A program made the translations under genes and the position numbers. A stretch of 64,000 bases of DNA from contig CM019067.1 of NCBI GenBank assembly GCA_009667805.1, positions 62,292,637 to 62,356,636 on the forward strand, in the 5' to 3' direction. Under the pieces are notes generated by a model. That model was not told the DNA's origin and did not search any database. It saw nothing but the letters and a program-made list of their open reading frames with translations. Positions within the stretch are counted from its first letter, which is position 1, and each line of letters opens with the position of its first letter. This stretch comes from Leptobrachium leishanense (lineage: Eukaryota > Chordata > Amphibia > Anura > Megophryidae). This document shows positions 33,474 through 43,774 of this stretch, piece after piece.

Positions 33474-34154
33474 ATGGGGCACAAGATTCCTTTTATATGT
33501 CAATTTAGCGAAGAACACACGCAGATTAAGAAAATCTTCGAAAAATACTGGCATATCCTCAAAAAAGATGGCGACCTACATCACATATTAGAAGACCGCC
33601 CGACTATCATCTTCAGAGGGGCATGAAATGTAAAGAATTAATTGGTAAAAAGCCACTCCAGGCCAGAAAAAAATAGAAACCTATTCAATCTAGAAAAAGG
33701 TTTCTACGGCTGTGGAAACTGCCTGAGCTGCAGAACAACGGGCAACCACAGGAGACACATCAAAGAATTCCAAGACAAAACTGGCAACAACACATATAAG
33801 ATTCATGGCACTCTCGCGTGCTTCTCAAGAAACGTTATATATATTTTGATTTGTCCCTGTGGGAAATACTATGTAGGCCGTACCACTAGGAGTCTTAATG
33901 TTAGGATCAGAGAACATCTCAACAATATTAAGAAAGGTGTTGATACCCATTCAGTCCCACAACATTTCAAGACTGTACACAATAAGGATCCAAGGGGAAT
34001 ACAGTTTCTTGCCATCCAACAGGTAGACAAAGATTGGAGAGGAGGGGAGTTCATCAAAAAGATAAACAAGATAGAAATGAAATGGATCCACACTCTCAAA
34101 ACCCTCATACCAATCGGCCTGAATCAAGACTTTGAGTTATGTCATTTTTTATGA
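33474..34154 (+). pseudogene. Penelope-like polyprotein C-terminus with GIY-YIG endonuclease, two nonsense codons
   Basis: One continuous frame reads from MGHKIPFICQFSEEHTQ through HILEDRPTIIFRGA, then TGA (33624-33626), NVKN, TAA (33639-33641), and LVKSHSRPEKN onward for 170 codons. In the long part, C24, C27 and C30 (GCGNCLSC) form the zinc-binding linker. VIY (66-68) and YVG (77-79) are the GIY-YIG core. R83, R88 and H92 (TTRSLNVRIREH) and E145 (KIEMKWI) are the expected catalytic neighbours, and GLN (159-161) is the terminal motif of this family. The domain itself looks intact. Both stops could arise by single C-to-T changes (CGA to TGA, CAA to TAA). The enzyme would nick target DNA during insertion. 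Confidence 0.88.
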
Positions 34155-35228
34155 TTTTTTATGAGTTTCATGGTTTTAATATGGTTTTACTATGTATTTA
34201 AACTCATTTGTATCTATTATGGTTTCATAACATCTTGCCATCCCCCACTATTATGTTCTTCTTCCTCCCTGCAGTGTTTTAGTTTCTAGTTTTTTAATTA
34301 GTATTTTTAGTTAGTATTTTACTAGTTTTTATCGTCAAGTTTTTTAATTGTCAAATCACCCTAGCACTTGCACACAAATTTTCCTTGCAAAAACTCCCTC
34401 TTCCCAATCCGGATGTCTTTCTCTTATGACACCCATTGAGCCAAAAGGGGCCAACATACCTGCCTCCTCCTCAAGCTATGTGAAATTACCCCACACCACC
34501 CTTTTAACCCCCCCCCCCAGTTATGCACTTTTCTTTCTTTTAGCTAAGCACGTTAGAACTTTATAGCCCTCATTCAGTGATTCAAAGGGGCCACCAACCC
34601 CGGCACATCCTTGCCCCTAGTTATGTGGGATAACATCCTACTTTCCATTAGTCTTCAATGCTTTCTGTCAAGAGACACTAACAAACCAGCACCTTAAGCT
34701 AGAAGCTATTAATCAATTAGCACTGTACATCTGTACAGGCTGCACAGTCACTTTATATAATGGACTTTATATTACAATAGGCACGGCACTTAATACTCTT
34801 AAGACTGCACACTGGTAATTTCAGTTTCATCCCCTACATACTGTATAGCACTATTAGCTTTACATATCACTCGCTCTAGTGCATAACCCTCCAATACTAG
34901 GACACAGGTTACAATTTATTTATTTTATTCATGTTTATCTTCTACCATAACTGTCCTTTTCTACCACACATGCTAATTGCGTTCTCATCCTTTATATGTA
35001 GGAGATTTATCTAATAAGAAACAACACACAAATACATCACATAGTGCATAGCGCTCAGAGTTTTGAATAACTTCTCCTGCTCCATTAGCAGGCACCAATG
35101 TACATCTGCTCCCCACTTTGGAACCTCAGCACACTGCACCTTACTAAAGGTATTTTTTAGCTTAATACTCTTAAGAGTGCACACTGGCAATTCCCCTTTA
35201 TATGACACTATTAGTTTTACATATCACT

Positions 35229-35378
35229 CGCTCTAGTGCATAGCACTCCAACCAAAATCAACGTTACAGCTGGAACCTCGCTCTAGTGCATAGCACTCGA
35301 ACCAAAATCAACCTTACAGCTGGAACCTTGCTCTAGTGCATAGCACTCCAACCTAAATCAACCTTACAGCTGGAACCT
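35229..35378. repeat. 50-bp tandem repeat, three units
   Basis: Units at 35229-35278, 35279-35328 and 35329-35378 each contain GCTCTAGTGCATAGCACTC and TTACAGCTGGAACC, with one to three differences. Diverged single units of the same phrase appear near 34868 and 35045. They lie in the 3' region of the Penelope-like element. Confidence 0.95.
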
Positions 35379-35423
35379 CCAAAAAGACTATTTATAGGTA
35401 CAGCAGAACTGTGAAAACATTGG

Positions 35424-35468
35424 CATCTACTGAGGAAGTGGCTTCATACCGCGAAACGCGTTTAGATG
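35424..35468 (+). ncRNA. Hammerhead-like self-cleaving ribozyme motif
   Basis: Plus strand, 45 nt: stem I strand CATCTA (35424-35429), core CTGAGGA (35430-35436), an A, stem II GTGG..CCGC with loop CTTCATA, core GAAA (35453-35456), minimal stem III CGCG, then TT and stem I return TAGATG (35463-35468). Stem I is a perfect 6-bp pair and differs in sequence from the copy at 26530-26573, while the core is the same: compensated stem change with core conservation. The triplet at the cut is GTT, a permitted but weaker site than GTC. The extra A after the core is present here too. Confidence 0.75.
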
Positions 35469-35507
35469 CACTTTTTATATTGAAATTATATTTTTTACCA
35501 TAATAAA

Positions 35508-36550
35508 TTAACCACTTGGCTGCTATGGACGCGCTCAGCGCGTCCAGCCAAGTGGTTCTCCTGTGCTACGGACGCGCTCAGCGCGTCCGAGCACAGGAGG
35601 CAGCAATCCGCCGGATTCCGGCGGATTGCTGCGCCCCCCCGGTGCGGGCTGACATGTTGGATGTCAGCCCAGCACTCGGGAGCCCGGCGGGGACATTAGA
35701 TGTCATCGCGGCTACGCGATGACATCTAATTCAGGCGCCCCCCCCGCATGTGCGGAGGAGGCGCCTGAAAGGGAGGGGGGGAGGTCCTTCGGACCTCTCT
35801 CCCTCCCGATCGCCGGGGAGCAGGGGGTCAAGACAGACACCGCTTGGAAGGGCACAGCCTGCCCTTCCAAACGGTGGCTCTCATTAACCCCTGGGGAGCC
35901 GGATCACGAATCGGCGCTGAAAAGCGCCGGTTCATGATCCTTTCCCGGAGCTGGCAGACATCTTGGATGTCGGCCAAGCCTCCGGGAACTCCCCCTGAGG
36001 ACTGGCGTCATTGTGCATAGCACGAAAAAATATTTAAAAAAAAATTATAAAAAAAAAAATAAACAAGTTTTTTTTTTTTTTTGGTTTGTTAATGCAGCAA
36101 TATTGTTCCCATTTCAATTATAATGTGAACAATGATGCTGCACTAACGATTTTTGTATGCGGTGCGTTTGTTAAAAATAGCGTAATTTCCCCCCAAAAAA
36201 AATGTAACGAGACCCCATCTCTAATTTTTTTAACAAGCGCACCCCATACAAAATATAACCGCAATTGCTCGCATGTTAAAATGTGAAAAAAAAGCACTTT
36301 ACACGTTGTAAATTATTGAAAATTCATATTTTATTGCATTTTTTGTTATAATATACAGACAGGTCATGACGTATACATATAATAATGACATATTATTAAT
36401 CTGCCGAGTCTGCCGGAAAGAACAATATATAATATGTCTGGGTCATATACTAAAATAAGCCTTCAAAACACATTTAAACATGATGATCAAAACCGGTAAA
36501 AATTACCTCAGCACAGAGGCGTGAAACGCCTCAGCAGCGAAAGGGTTAAT
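35508..36550. mobile_element. TTAA element family 1 variant, complete
   Basis: TTAA at 35508-35511 and 36547-36550. The right end CAGCGAAAGGG and AT-rich right half match the family. The left end differs (CCACTTGGCTGC) and contains perfect palindromes: GGACGCGCTCAGCGCGTCC occurs twice (35527-35545 and 35570-35588). AGCCAAGTGGTT near 35551 is the complement of the terminus. Further palindromes: GATGTCATCGCGGCTACGCGATGACATC, here described by position 35700-35727, and GGAAGGGCA..TGCCCTTCC at 35847-35868. It has no coding capacity. Confidence 0.78.
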
Positions 36551-36892
36551 TAATCTTATACCCCCTGCGTGCTGATCTTCACTTTTACTGCTACAATCCT
36601 GGATTGCTGCTGAGGAGCGGAAAGAAGGCGCTGGAGTACTGTAAGGGGAATCCGGCATTCCTAAAGCTGCCGGTTGCTGTTACATCTAGTGTCTGATCTT
36701 GAGACACTGAAAAATGTGAGTCATTTCTCCCTAAAGGGGTTTATTCATATATCTACCTGACATACTGCGCAATATATTTGTTTGTTTTATTTGAGGGCTG
36801 GACCCCATCTAAATAGAGGGAACATCTTAAAGAACACCCCCACTGGCTGGAAGAAGCGCCTGTCCCACCACACTGTTTTTTTTTTTTTAATT
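36551..36892. other. Unassigned spacer
   Basis: About 340 bp with no recognisable feature. Confidence 0.4.
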
Positions 36893-37142
36893 AAACCACC
36901 GGATGGCAGGACATTTCGGGAACCTTTCACTGCTAGTTTGTGTTCTCTGAATAGCCGAAGCAGTGCTTTTTTATGGGGATTTCACTGCCCTCGAACAGGC
37001 ACCGTATGTGCAGGCAATTCGCCAAGAATTGGCGAATTGCCTGCTCTCTGGATAGCCGAATGGCCAAGAAAGGTAACCGAACGCTGATTTTCAGCGTTCG
37101 GTTCCCTTTCGGCAGCCATTCGGATCTCTTTGAATAACCCTG
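36893..37142. mobile_element. CAGGG-terminus element, type 1, reverse terminal fragment
   Basis: It ends CTCTTTGAATAACCCTG. Inside it carries the complement of the 6240-6520 segment, including AACGCTGATTTTCAGCGTTCG. The rest of the element is missing. Confidence 0.78.
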
Positions 37143-37388
37143 TATATATAATATAATCGCAGGCTCCTTTCCCTCTCCACCTCAGCACTGAACAAAGCAA
37201 CAGAAATTCCCACCAACACTGTAAATCAGATAATGATTGAATGTGAGTTTGAACATCTGCTGCTTGTAGCCAGAAATTATCTAAATAGTTTAATTACGAA
37301 CATATTTTTTTTTCTAAACTGTATTTTATTAATTAAAAATTATTAAATTATTAATTTATTAAAAATCAGTAGAATCCTTACTACACAC

Positions 37389-38335
37389 CAAAGGAGTTAT
37401 TCAGAAAGGACCGAACTTGCCACCGAATGGTGATTTTCACGGTATGGTGCAGTTTCGGGGCAGTTTGTCTATTCACATAATGGGTTATACAGAGAGAGCC
37501 GAACTGGCCCCCGAAATTGCATTGAACAGTGAATTTCCCCTTACGGTACAATTTTGTGGCCATTCGGCTATTCAAAAGCAAAATATGGTGATCTTCGGCA
37601 GCAGTGAAATCCCCATAGAGACACAATGGTTAATCTATTCAGAGAACACCGAACAGCACCGAAATGTCAGAGAAATGCCTTGAGTTTCGGTGGTTTCTTT
37701 CGGCAGGTTTAAACAGGCGAATCCCATAGGTTTAAATGTTAAAAAAAACGTTTCTATCCAATATTTATTAAATGATTTATTCTTTTAGTCTGCAGCAAAA
37801 AGTCTCTTTAATTATCTTTATTTTATGATTTTTTTTAGGCATTTTCAGGATTTTTTCAGTGAAATTTTTTTTTCCAATATTTTTTTTTTTTTTTTTTTAA
37901 ATAGCGTTTTTTTCCTGCAGCAGACCTTTTTATTATTATTATTCATAGGACCTGATTTGTAATTTTCGTGCGGCAGTTTGTTTGCAAACAGTTTTTCAAA
38001 GTCGCAGTGATTTTTTTAATTTTTTTTTACCCCGTTCGCCAGCTTGTCGGCTTTTTCAGGCGGCTGGTCGGCGCTCTCTTCGGAGGATCGTTGGCTTTTT
38101 TCGGATGCGTTCGGTGGGTTTGCGGCAGCTTATCGGATCGAAACTGATGTTTTTCAGCAGTTTTGCTGTGGCTTATCGGATCAGATCCGATGTTTTCGGT
38201 GGTTTTGCCATTCGATTCAGCAGATGTTCTACACTTCAGGGACCCTGTGGTGAATGTTGAATTCACCGCAGGGTCGGGGAATTTGATTCCTCGAAGTGTG
38301 GGGAACGAAAGAGCGTCGAAATTCCAGTGGAATAG
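37389..38335. mobile_element. CAGGG-terminus element, type 2, nearly complete
   Basis: It starts CAAAGGAGTTATTCAGAAAGG, a decayed terminus. The body has TTCAGAGAACACCGAACAG, a long T-rich centre (37830-38030) and GTTGAATTCACCGCAGGGTC, and it ends near GGAACGAAAGAGCGTCGAAA. It matches 4506-5816 in the opposite orientation and 50985-52878 in the same orientation. It has no coding frame. Confidence 0.7.
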
Positions 38336-39050
38336 GTAGGTAGGTCAAGTCTTGGTTTATAAACCATGGAAGGTGTTCTGGGTACGTGTTTTTATTTAAA
38401 ATTTAAATTTTTATTCATTTTATGTACTATTGTATCAGTTAATACTATGTTTCTTGAGTTGTAGAGTGGTTTTCTGGGGATCCTGCAAGTATGTGGCGAT
38501 AGGAAACATAAGAACATTGGGACTATTAGCACGATTGTAGGAGGACTAGCTGACGGGTCCACCTCCAAGATGGCGATTGGAGACTATGACGGATCGGCGC
38601 ACGTGCATCGGAGCATGCTGATCAGTTTCCACATCCAAGATGGTGCCCGGAGGTGTGACGAAATGGTGCATGCTCACTGGAGGTTGTTGCTTGTGGGAGC
38701 GTCATCGATCAAGGAGGATGCTGGGAGCATGCGCATCATCGTTGATCTCGGAAGTCCGGAACAATGCGGCTGTTCCTCATCGGATCGTCAGAGGGAGATT
38801 TAAAAGGAGGACACACACAATATGAAGTAAAGCTCCTGAGGAAGTCAACCAGCCCAGACCTCTTTTCTCACCGGAAATCAAAAAGATTCTCCAATCAGGT
38901 TATCCTCAAATGAGAAAAAGAAGACCATGGTTAAGTACGTTTTATACTTTTAAAACCGCACAGTTTATTACGCTTACAATTTACAAATTATAAAATGGCA
39001 GACCAATAAAATCACCCGGTCAATCGTCCCCAATTTCCAAAGCCAGCTGG
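38336..39050. other. Unassigned, possibly a decayed Penelope-like terminal region
   Basis: The phrase GCTCCTGAGGAAGTC (about 38829-38843) resembles the CTGAGGAAG core of the hammerhead-like motifs, but the GAAACGCG partner is absent. The CpG-containing block 38500-38790 has no coding homology. Confidence 0.28.
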
Positions 39051-39165
39051 CCAGAGTCAGACCTCCCAATGATTAGGACTCGTCCCGGGATCCCACACGC
39101 AAAAACACAAATTTTTCCCCTTAGCGTCCCTGTTTTAGCTGCAGGGATGTGATAGGGCCCTCAGT
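39051..39165. mobile_element. Fragment of the Harbinger-like element seen at 45010-45728
   Basis: CGTCCCGGGATCCC..TTTTTCCCCTTAGCGTCCC..TTTTAGCTGCAGGGATGTGATAGGGCCCT corresponds to 45650-45728. Only the terminal 110 bp or so remain. Confidence 0.55.
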
Positions 39166-40404
39166 CTTTAAATTGGGCTCAGTGTGACCTCAAGCCATTC
39201 ACTGTTTAGGCTCCCATCTACACTTTTTGGATATCTGGTCCATAATAATTCTGTGGTTTTTTACAGTTCGTAAGTAAATGAATAATTGGCTATGCTTCCA
39301 TAGAGAAGAACATACAGCTTCTGATTGGTGGATCCAGTACCCAGTCAACATAAAGTTTAGCGTTAAATCGACGACCATCGAATGGAATATTCATTTTCAG
39401 AAGAAAAGCTATGGTCCTTGTTGGCAGATCTAGATTGGGTATTGCTAAAATGCAAATTAAAGAAAACGTAAAACAATAAGTATGATACCCTCTTTAAAAA
39501 TAAGATTCTCGAAACACATTGCATGCATGTGAGACATCTTCTTCTGCTTACAGCTTTCACAGGCATTGATTGTATACTTTTCAATGACATTTGAGAAAAA
39601 TGATAAGCAAGTAATAGAGTTTCAAGATAGCCAAATCCAATAGCATTACATATAGCAACTAGTAAAAAAAAAACTGCTTTGCATAAAATAATGCATTCTA
39701 GCTTTACACTCGAGGAAAATGTATTTTTCAAACAAAGCAGAAGAAAAATGTAAATGTAGCCGTGTGAGAAACGATAGCATAGTCAAATATGTTCTTCCTC
39801 TGTTACGTTTATTCTTTAACTGAACAATCACAAACATGACACAGTGATGTACAAAAAAAGTGGAGAAATGGAACCGAACATAATTATGTATTAGGGTTTA
39901 AAGAGACTCTGCCATGAAAGGTCTGGAAATTCTATTTATAGATTGCGTAAAAAAAAAAATGCATATTCGTGGGGAAAAAATGCTCCCACAGCCACCTGTC
40001 AATCAGCTCGTTCCACATTGAGGGCTGTGCGATTGCAGTGTCTCCGTGCTAAGCAGTGATTGACAGGAGTGAGCAGGAGAAGCTTCTTATAGGTGGTTGT
40101 TTTGCTCTCCCTGCTGGCTATACACAGATGTTCAGCGGCTAGGACTTGAATCACTGGAGCTGAGGTGAGTATAAGTGGATTATCTAGTTAGGAAGAATAC
40201 GGTTATTGGTCGTTCTGGGATATTACTCAAAAAGCTACTTTTTCAAACAAATAGGTATTAAACTATAATGTATTTAAATATATTTAATTGAGTAACCATC
40301 AGCAAGACAGGGGCAATGTCCTCAGGAAAGTTACAGCTGTCATAACTGTCATAACTAAATGTACTGGGAAAGCAGGATGAGCAGCAAGAGCTCCTTTATA
40401 CAGT
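39166..40404. other. Unassigned sequence
   Basis: AT-rich to 39900, then a mixed block (39900-40180) with GATTGACAGGAGTGAGCAGG. No coding gene, RNA gene or element boundary was recognised. A 122-codon minus-strand frame at 39363-39731 lacks any domain. Confidence 0.3.
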
Positions 40405-40858
40405 TACAGTCACAAGTTTTTATAAATCGCTAACAAATTCCGTAGTGCTGTACAATGGGCAGCAGAATAACAAATAAACATACAGGTTCAACACACAGTA
40501 CGAGAGAGCCCTGCTCAAGAGCTTACAATCTTAAAGGATAGGGGTGGCACACTAGGTGAGGGTTAATAGAGAATGTGAAATAGCGGAGTGCATGTGCGTT
40601 GTGTGGGAAGATGCAGTAAGAAAGGAACAGTGAGCGATTAGGGAATGAGATGATAGGCTTCGCTAAAGTAAAGTGTTTTCAGAGACTTCTTGAAGGACTG
40701 GAGAGACAGGGAGAGTCTAAAGTTGCAGGGGAGGGAGTTCCAAAGAAAGGGGGTAGATCGGGAGAAGTCTTGAAGGCAGGAGTTGGGGGTGCGGGTACAT
40801 GAAGCTGATAGCATTGGCTCATTGGCAGAGGGAAGTGGTCGGGATGGGATGTACCTGC
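40405..40858 (-). pseudogene. L2-like LINE, 3' terminal remnant
   Basis: On the minus strand the sequence encodes a stretch like LDSPCLSSPSRSLKTLYFS, equivalent to FKRSLKTFLFREAY in the L2 copy at 59784-60644. It then runs into a 3' UTR ending GTACAGCACTACGGAATTTG, then AGCGATTTATAAA. This is the usual L2 3' tail pattern. It belongs to a different subfamily from the L2 copies at 53983 and 59784. The frame is broken. Confidence 0.65.
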
Positions 40859-40861
40859 TGA

Positions 40862-41114
40862 CAGTGGCGTAGCGTGGGGGGGGCTGGGGGGCCGTGGCCC
40901 CGGGCGCAGTTTTGTTAGGGGCGCATTTGCGCCCCTAAAACTGGCCCGGGGGTTGAGGGGACCCAGATGCCGGGCAGTGCGGGAGTGCCTGCCCGGTCCT
41001 GAAGAGTCCGTCCTGTTAAAGGGAAGCGGCTGCGTGCAGGCGCAGCCGGTCACGTGGGGGGGGTGACACCATAAGTTACTGCACCGGGTGACACCAACCC
41101 TAGCGACGCCACTG
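40862..41114. mobile_element. hAT-like MITE (CAGTGGCGTAGC ends)
   Basis: Ends are CAGTGGCGTAGCGTGGGG and CCCTAGCGACGCCACTG, inverted repeats of about 15 bp typical of hAT non-autonomous elements. The 253-bp body is GC-rich. The flanking 8 bp do not match, so a later rearrangement or decay has removed the duplication. Confidence 0.65.
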
Positions 41115-41249
41115 GGAGCATCCAGAGGCGCTGGGGAGTTAGGCTTGAGTCCAAAAATCTGGCGAGCACACAGTCCTCAGCGGGCCCCCCCCTTGTCAGC
41201 GGGCCCCTAAATGCATCATGGGGTGTAACGCCCTAATGGCAGCCCTGCC

Positions 41250-41361
41250 TGCGGTGAATGTTGAATACACCTCAGAGTCGGCGAATCAAACCAGCCAAAG
41301 TACTGGGAACGGGAGAGCACCGATAGGTCGGTGACATTTCGTTGCTCTTTGAATATCCCTG
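41250..41361. mobile_element. CAGGG-terminus element, terminal fragment
   Basis: GCGGTGAATGTTGAATACAC through CTCTTTGAATATCCCTG is the right end of a type 1/2 element. Nothing of the rest is visible. Confidence 0.65.
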
Positions 41362-42037
41362 ATAATATAAAAATTTGGAGAAGCTAGATTGCCCATCAAA
41401 GGCACAAATATATCTTGATGCATCCGTTCATTGTCTTTAAAGAAAATGTGGTGATGAAGTAAATGTATCAAAATCATTAGGAATCTCAGTCAAAACAAAC
41501 ACTTTCTCTATAGTAGCACAGCATGGTAAATGACCTTTCAGCTAAAACTATGAAGAAGCAAAAATGTGATATTTTTTTTTGTTTTCTGGAATATGTGAAA
41601 TGACATCTTAAACAGAGGGCAGTGAAGCAGTGAATGAGAATGAAATTGGATGACCAGAATAACCTTTTACACTTTTTCCAAATGTTCTATTCTGATGAGA
41701 AACCAGCAAGTAATCGCGAATCCAGAAATTGCCGTATACAATGTTACTAAAAGTGCTGTTAAAGCAGCATTGAAAATATCAGAGTTCTTTATAGGAATCT
41801 CTGTAAATAAATGATAAAGTTGGAAGTAGGTTTTACAGATTGAGCCAGTGTATCAATATTGACTGAAGCTTTCCCTTGTCTTGTTTCATTCTGTACACGG
41901 AATAATGAAGTTATTTGTAGGTCGAGCCACGAGTTAAAGGATAATACCTTTGATTTGATTTACTTAAAAAGTAAATAATAAAATATTAGTAGCATTTTTG
42001 AAATCCAGCAGAATCATATATAATTTCTCATTTTTAT
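41362..42037. other. Single-copy-looking block
   Basis: AT-rich, non-repetitive sequence. No coding frame or repeat. A weak candidate for conserved non-coding DNA. Confidence 0.28.
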
Positions 42038-43097
42038 TTAACCCCTTCACTGCAGTGGCATTTCACCGCTGTGTGCTGAGCTCATTTTTACCGCTTTCGC
42101 TCATCATGTTTAAACGCGATTTGAAGCCACATTTTATTATATGGCCCAGACATATTATATATTGTTCTTTCCGGCAGACTCATCATATATAATTTTTATA
42201 TGTATACGTCATGTCCTGCCTGTATATTATAACAAAAAATGCAATAAAATTGGAATTTTTAATCTGCAGCGTGTAAAGTTTTTTTTAACATTTTATCACA
42301 TGAGCGTTTGCGGTTATATTTTCTATGGGGTGCTCTTGTACAAAAATTAGAAATGGGGACTTGTTACATTTGTTGAAGGAATGCTGTGATTTTTAGCAAA
42401 CGCACCCCGTAGAAAAAAATCATTAGTGCAGCATCATTGTTCACATTATAATTGAAATGTGAACAATATTGCTGCATTAATAAAAACAACACACAAAAAA
42501 AACATGTTTTTTTAATTTATTTTTTTTAATTTTTTAATTTACTTTGAACATGGTCATGTTGGGTATCATTCGAAAGGCCATGCTCAGCCGGGAAACCCCT
42601 ACCTGCATTTGGCCTATCTGACGTCATCACGCTATGATGATCCAAGATGGCGGCCCCCACCGGAGCTAGGCTGCATTTCGGCGCCACAAGGCGCTGAAGT
42701 GCGACCCGGTGCCTGAGGGGTTAAAGCCAGGTACCACTTAAAAGGGGAGACTCTCCCCTTTTAAGCAGTGCCTGGCTTGTGGCGCTGCTCCTTCCCGATC
42801 GGGAGGGAGAGAGATCCGAATGGATCAGCCCCTCCCTTCCAGGCGATTTCCCGGCATTGCCCGGGGGTCGCCTGGAAATGACATCATCGCGCATGGCGCC
42901 ATGACGTCATTGACGTCAGGAGGGGCTTAACTTCAGCATCTGAGGACGCTGAAGTCAGACCGCGCGGGACCCCGGACAGAGAGGTGAGTATCTCTGCCGG
43001 GGCTCCCGCAACCGGATGACGTGTGGGGAACATCCTCCGCATATAGCGGGAGTCAATGAGGACGTGCCCCACACGTCATCCGCAGCGAAGGGGTTAA
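42038..43097. mobile_element. TTAA element family 1, complete copy
   Basis: TTAA at 42038-42041 and 43094-43097, with inner ends CCCCTTCACTGCAG and CGCAGCGAAGGGG. The left half is AT-rich. The right half is a run of palindromes: CAGGTACCACTTAAAAGGGG with its complement (42729-42775), GATCGGGAGGGAG.., GGATC..GATC, and CATCGCGCATGGCGCCATGACG. GATGACGTGTGGGG..CCCACACGTCATC forms a hairpin next to the right end. No transposase is present. A piggyBac-like origin is inferred from TTAA and the CCCTTCACTGC ends. Confidence 0.85.
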
Positions 43098-43466
43098 CCC
43101 CTTCTCTACCGCGTGGTAGTATTAATACGATCTGGGGCTGTGCTGTATGATTGCAAATAAAATGAGACTTTGCTACAAACATATTTTATTTGCTTTTGGG
43201 CTCCAGAAGGTACCCATCAGTTTTACCCTGTGGGCAGTTAAAACGTTCTCCAGTCGATAAAGAAAAGAGCCGCAAGCTCCAGTTCTAACTGCAGTAACTC
43301 CTTCTGGCCGGCAGATGGCGACGTCTTCTTGCCAAATAGATTATTACAGTAAGGAATATAATGGAAATATTCTTTACTGTATCATTAATTAAAAATGAAT
43401 TTCCAAAAGAACCACTGTTTCATGATAGTGGATTTTTGGAAAATCACTTGGTAGTGATGGGGTTAA
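43094..43466. mobile_element. TTAA element family 2, complete copy
   Basis: TTAA at 43094-43097 (shared with the previous element) and 43463-43466. Ends are CCCCTTCTCTACCGCG and CTTGGTAGTGATGGGG. The body has CTGCAGTAACTCCTTCTGGC and GGCAGATGGCGACG, shared with the copy at 43775. It has no coding frame. Confidence 0.75.
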
Positions 43467-43774
43467 GGACATTTTCGATATCACCAAATACTTACCCATA
43501 ACTAAATCATTATAAACTCTACATGATACTTATGACTGAGGTTACTGTTGTGAGGTGAATGGTTAATAATAATATTGATAATGCTTATAGAGGGCAGGTT
43601 CTTTGGAACATTTATACGTTTGTCTAAAAAAGTACTGCCTTGCAAACCGTTGTGAGTTCATAAATAATTTGGCATGATGACACAGATTCATAATTAGCTA
43701 TAGTATGGTCGAATATATCCAAAGGAAGTTTAGAATACAGCACATTACTGAACACCTTCTATTTAACTCTATCA
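43467..43774. other. Unassigned spacer
   Basis: About 300 bp of AT-rich sequence. Nothing recognised. Confidence 0.4.

Larger units (their letters stand above)
33474..35507 (+). mobile_element. Penelope-like element, 5'-truncated, with hammerhead-like motif near its 3' end
   Basis: It begins inside the coding region (33474) directly after a CAGGG fragment. After the frame stops at 34154, about 1.3 kb of AT-rich 3' region follow. That region contains a 50-bp triplicate (35229-35378) and a hammerhead-like motif (35424-35468). It ends AAATAAATTAA, where a TTAA element begins at 35508. The reverse transcriptase domain is missing. The GIY-YIG endonuclease plus hammerhead combination is characteristic of Penelope-like elements. 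Confidence 0.85.

Noticed and set aside
35216..35380. CRISPR-like array of short repeats
   Set aside because: The three 50-bp units are directly adjacent with no spacers, in a vertebrate retroelement 3' region.
38826..38845. Another hammerhead-like motif (CTGAGGAAGTC)
   Set aside because: The GAAA box, stem III and return strand of stem I are all missing within 60 bp.
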